Assembly: GCA_030426865.1 (NCBI GenBank)
Contig: JAUHXN010000022.1
Span: forward strand, 1-18,617
DNA length: 18,617 nt
Direction of reading: 5' to 3'
From: a bacterium
GTDB taxonomy: Bacteria; Bacteroidota; Ignavibacteria; Kapaibacteriales; UBA2268
Part shown: piece after piece, positions 16,282 to 18,617 of the stretch
Position numbering within the stretch: the first letter of the stretch is position 1
Layout of the letters: each line of letters opens with the position of its first letter
Notes under the pieces: model-generated
Seen by the model: the letters and a program-made list of their open reading frames with translations, nothing else
The model's database searches: none
What the model was told of the DNA's origin: nothing
Program-made: the position numbers and the translations under genes

Positions 16282-17055
16282 ATGCACTATACTATTCCTA
16301 TTAGTCAAGGTCAAAGAAAATTAATAAAATCATTATATCGAAAGGATAAACGCGAAGAGCATGATTTATTCATAGCTGAAGGTATAAAACTTTGTGAAGA
16401 ATTACTCGATAGTGAGTACGATGTAATACAAGTTATTGTTAGAGAATCACCTTCTCAGAAGATTATTGAAATCGCTGACGAATATAATGAAATAGGTGTC
16501 CCTATATATACAGCTCCAAAACATAAATTCCGTCAGTTAGTTAAACAAACTTCTCCAGAAGGAATAATAGCTGTAGTAGGACTAAAAGAATTAGAATTTC
16601 TTCCTAATGAGTCATTTATTGCTTTAGATGGGGTTTCTGATCCTGGTAATGTTGGAACAATTATTAGAACAGCTGATTGGTATGGAATAAAGCAAGTTTT
16701 CCTTGGTGCTGGAAGCGCTGATCAATTTGGGCCGAAAGTAGTTCGTTCTTCTATGGGGTCGGTTTTTAGATTAAAAATAATTTATAAAGAAAATTTACCA
16801 GAATTTTTGAAAGAGAATTTTAAAGATGTAGATATTTTTGCAGCTGATAGCAATGCCAAAACACCAATTGAAAAATTAAAACATAATTCAAAATATGGAA
16901 TTGTTTTCGGAAATGAATCACATGGTTTAAGCAAAGAATTAGACGAACTTGTAAAAAGTAAGTATATTTTGGAAGGTAATGGAAGTTCTGAGTCATTAAA
17001 CGTTGCAGTTTCTGCAGGTATTTCTCTACATTATTTTGCGAAAAATGGTAAATAA
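16282..17055 (+). CDS. TrmH/SpoU-family RNA 2'-O-methyltransferase
   Basis: The 257-residue SPOUT-class enzyme methylates a ribose 2'-hydroxyl in rRNA or tRNA using S-adenosylmethionine. The N-terminal substrate-binding part (about 1-105) contains KREEHDLFIAEGIKLCEELL, as in RlmB- or TsnR-like proteins. The catalytic knot shows all three SpoU motifs: DGVSDPGNVGTIIRTADWYG (about 115-134, with the Asn and Arg used in catalysis), IVFGNESHGLS and GNGSSESLNVAVSAGISLHYF, which binds the cofactor. The start is an ATG preceded by A-rich sequence without a clear ribosome site. It is upstream of plsY by 39 bases and may share its transcript. The exact RNA target is unknown. Confidence 0.94.
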   Translation: MHYTIPISQGQRKLIKSLYRKDKREEHDLFIAEGIKLCEELLDSEYDVIQVIVRESPSQKIIEIADEYNEIGVPIYTAPKHKFRQLVKQTSPEGIIAVVGLKELEFLPNESFIALDGVSDPGNVGTIIRTADWYGIKQVFLGAGSADQFGPKVVRSSMGSVFRLKIIYKENLPEFLKENFKDVDIFAADSNAKTPIEKLKHNSKYGIVFGNESHGLSKELDELVKSKYILEGNGSSESLNVAVSAGISLHYFAKNGK

Positions 17056-17094
17056 GTATATATTGTGAAATATAAACAATAGTAATTGTAAGAA

Positions 17095-17778
17095 ATGAGT
17101 ACAACACTAGCATTAATAATTATAGCTGCACTGAGTTACCTAGTTGGTTCTATACCAATAGCGGTTATAGTTAGTAAAAAATTATACGGGTTTGACATTC
17201 GTGACAAAGGCAGTGGAAACATGGGAAGTACCAATGCTTTTAGAGTGATGGGATGGAAAGTCGGTGTATTAGTACAATTACTTGATATAGCTAAAGGTGT
17301 ATTTGCAGTAGTTGTAATTGCTCAAGTTTTAGGATCTGAGTTAGCAATTCCTAATATGACCACATTCGAAGATTTAACACTTATAAAACTTATGGCCGGT
17401 ATATTTGCAGTATTAGGGCATATTTTTTCAGCATTCGTTAATTTTAGGGGTGGAAAAGGAATAAATACTGCCGCTGGAATGCTTATCGGAATTGCTCCGA
17501 TAGATGCTGGTGTAGCAGTAGTTTTCTTTTTGGTTGCTGTAGCATTTTCAGGTTATATCTCTTTAGGTTCTATACTTGCGGCTTTTACTCTTCCCTCTTC
17601 TATGATATTTAGATATAATATTCTGCACGATTCGATACCTGGATACGGTACTATAGTGTATTTCTTATTAGGACTTTTCTTGCTAATAGTTTATACACAT
17701 AGATCTAATATAAAAAGACTATTAGAAGGTACTGAGAACCGCTTCCCTAAATTACAAATATTCAAAAGATCTGGATAA
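17095..17778 (+). CDS. plsY: Acyl-phosphate:glycerol-3-phosphate acyltransferase PlsY
   Basis: PlsY is the integral membrane enzyme that transfers an acyl chain from acyl-phosphate (made by PlsX) to glycerol-3-phosphate, the first committed step of phospholipid synthesis. The 227-residue protein shows GSIPIAVIVSK and GSGNMGSTNAFR (motif 1), GHIFSAFVNFRGGKGINT (motif 2) and the C-terminal HRSNIKRLLEGTENRF (motif 3), with about six membrane helices. It is slightly longer than usual, from an extended loop around residues 78-98. An ATG with AAGAAATGAG context starts it. It lies directly upstream of gpsA, which makes its substrate, a pairing found in many bacteria. Confidence 0.97.
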   Translation: MSTTLALIIIAALSYLVGSIPIAVIVSKKLYGFDIRDKGSGNMGSTNAFRVMGWKVGVLVQLLDIAKGVFAVVVIAQVLGSELAIPNMTTFEDLTLIKLMAGIFAVLGHIFSAFVNFRGGKGINTAAGMLIGIAPIDAGVAVVFFLVAVAFSGYISLGSILAAFTLPSSMIFRYNILHDSIPGYGTIVYFLLGLFLLIVYTHRSNIKRLLEGTENRFPKLQIFKRSG

Positions 17779-17792
17779 CTGAGTAATACGAA

Positions 17793-18617
17793 TTGACTAA
17801 TTTGAACAAACAAAAAAATATAGCTGTTGTGGGTGCTGGTGGCTGGGGTACTGCTTTAGCTATGGTTCTAAGTACAAATTTCGAATCCGTCACTCTATGG
17901 ACTAGAAATGAAGATCAAGCTTTTGAAATAAACAACAATAGAACAAATAGTAAATACCTTTCAGTAGCAGAAATTCCAAACAATATAATGGCAACTACTA
18001 ACCCTGAAGATTTAAAAAATATTGATGTTGTAGTAAACGCCGTTCCTACACAGTATATAAGGGAATATTATAATAAATATAATCTTGAAATAAAGAATAA
18101 ATACATTATAAACTCTTCGAAGGGAGTAGAGAATAATTCTAACCAAACGATTTCTGGAATTTTCGAAGAAGTCTATGGTATAGATAGCAATCATTTTGCG
18201 GTACTTACAGGACCTAGTCATGCAGAGGAAGTAAGTCTTCAAGTACCAACTACTGTTGTTGTTGCTTCCAAATCTGATCGACTTGCTACATTTGTACAAC
18301 AAATATTTTTAACTGACTATTTTAGAGTTTATACATCAAGTGATGTTATAGGGTGTGAAATTGGTGGATCTCTTAAAAATGTTATAGCTATCGCAGCTGG
18401 TATAATTGATGGTATGGGGTTAGGCGATAATACTAAAGCAGCATTATTAACTCGCGGTTTAGCTGAAATAGCCAGACTTGGAGAAGCTATGGGAGCAGAA
18501 CACCAAACATTTTCTGGACTTTCAGGCTTAGGTGATTTATTTGTTACTTGCGATAGTAAGCACAGTAGAAACCGTAGATTTGGTGAAAGAATTGGCAAAG
18601 GTGAAAAAGCTGAAGAT
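17793..18617 (+). CDS. gpsA: Glycerol-3-phosphate dehydrogenase [NAD(P)+] GpsA, C-terminus beyond right edge
   Basis: GpsA reduces dihydroxyacetone phosphate to glycerol-3-phosphate for PlsY. The visible 275 codons include the Rossmann motif VVGAGGWGTALA near the start, NAVPTQYIREYY, NSSKGVE, LTGPSHAEEV (most relatives have Phe where this has His), the catalytic Lys in GGSLKNVIAIAAGI, GDNTKAALLTRGLAEIARLG and FSGLSGLGDLFVTCDSKHSRNRRFG. Roughly the last 50-60 residues are missing at the edge. No ATG precedes the Rossmann motif: after an in-frame TAA at 17784, only TTG at 17793 or 17802 can start it. The TTG at 17793 is 14 bases after the plsY stop, so the genes form one unit. Confidence 0.95.
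   Translation, partial: MTNLNKQKNIAVVGAGGWGTALAMVLSTNFESVTLWTRNEDQAFEINNNRTNSKYLSVAEIPNNIMATTNPEDLKNIDVVVNAVPTQYIREYYNKYNLEIKNKYIINSSKGVENNSNQTISGIFEEVYGIDSNHFAVLTGPSHAEEVSLQVPTTVVVASKSDRLATFVQQIFLTDYFRVYTSSDVIGCEIGGSLKNVIAIAAGIIDGMGLGDNTKAALLTRGLAEIARLGEAMGAEHQTFSGLSGLGDLFVTCDSKHSRNRRFGERIGKGEKAED

Noticed and set aside
17081..17094. Inverted repeat acaat/attgt before plsY
   Set aside because: Five-base arms in AT-rich DNA are expected by chance, and no operator family fits.
16820..17113. 97-codon minus-strand frame over trmH and plsY
   Set aside because: Antisense to two well-supported genes, with a composition typical of a shadow frame.
18012..18598. Two minus-strand open frames near the right edge
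   Set aside because: They lie opposite gpsA, whose motifs are unmistakable on the plus strand.

Overview
The window is AT-rich, densely packed bacterial chromosome with no rRNA, tRNA, insertion sequence, phage or CRISPR signal. Several traits point to the Bacteroidota/Chlorobi/Ignavibacteria supergroup: a GIN-domain (DUF2807-type) secreted protein, a signal-peptide TPR protein, a very large secreted beta-rich protein, mostly weak Shine-Dalgarno sites, and one promoter-like TAnnTTTG box. A Kapaibacteria- or Ignavibacteria-like lineage is possible, but this is inference and cannot be settled from the window. Two genes run off the edges: a giant secreted protein on the left (minus strand) and gpsA on the right (plus strand).

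Layout. 1-4788 (minus): a 561-residue Rossmann-fold protein followed by the giant secreted protein, which has a strong ribosome binding site. 5069-6175 (plus): a membrane family-2 glycosyltransferase behind a 280-base non-coding spacer. 6176-7465 (minus): a secreted TPR protein with a PsbP/DcrB-like tail. 7514-10139 (plus): a compact run of five genes (small beta-barrel-like secreted protein, GIN-domain protein, receiver-only response regulator, short exosortase, multi-spanning membrane partner), the last three of which overlap or nearly abut. 10129-12488 (minus): radA and obg, overlapping by four bases. 12509-13708 (plus): an ArnT/PMT-like membrane glycosyltransferase. 13710-16188 (minus): galE-like epimerase, pgsA-like phosphatidyltransferase and ftsY, nearly abutting. 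16282 to the right edge (plus): a TrmH-type RNA methyltransferase, plsY and gpsA.

How the genes fit together. The right half is housekeeping: GpsA makes glycerol-3-phosphate, PlsY acylates it, the PgsA-like enzyme makes phospholipid head groups, FtsY targets membrane proteins, and Obg, RadA and TrmH serve ribosome assembly, recombination and RNA modification. The left half is envelope and surface: two membrane glycosyltransferases, a sugar epimerase, secreted proteins and an exosortase.

The most interesting element is the 7514-10139 cluster. The exosortase keeps the Cys-Arg-His catalytic triad and is translationally packed with a stand-alone receiver and a membrane partner. Its coding sequence contains a perfect 10-base-pair hairpin followed by eight T's, which looks like an intrinsic terminator about 100 bases into the gene. 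Also notable are at least four genes that seem to need a non-ATG start, including pgsA, whose conserved N-terminus extends upstream of any ATG, GTG or TTG codon.
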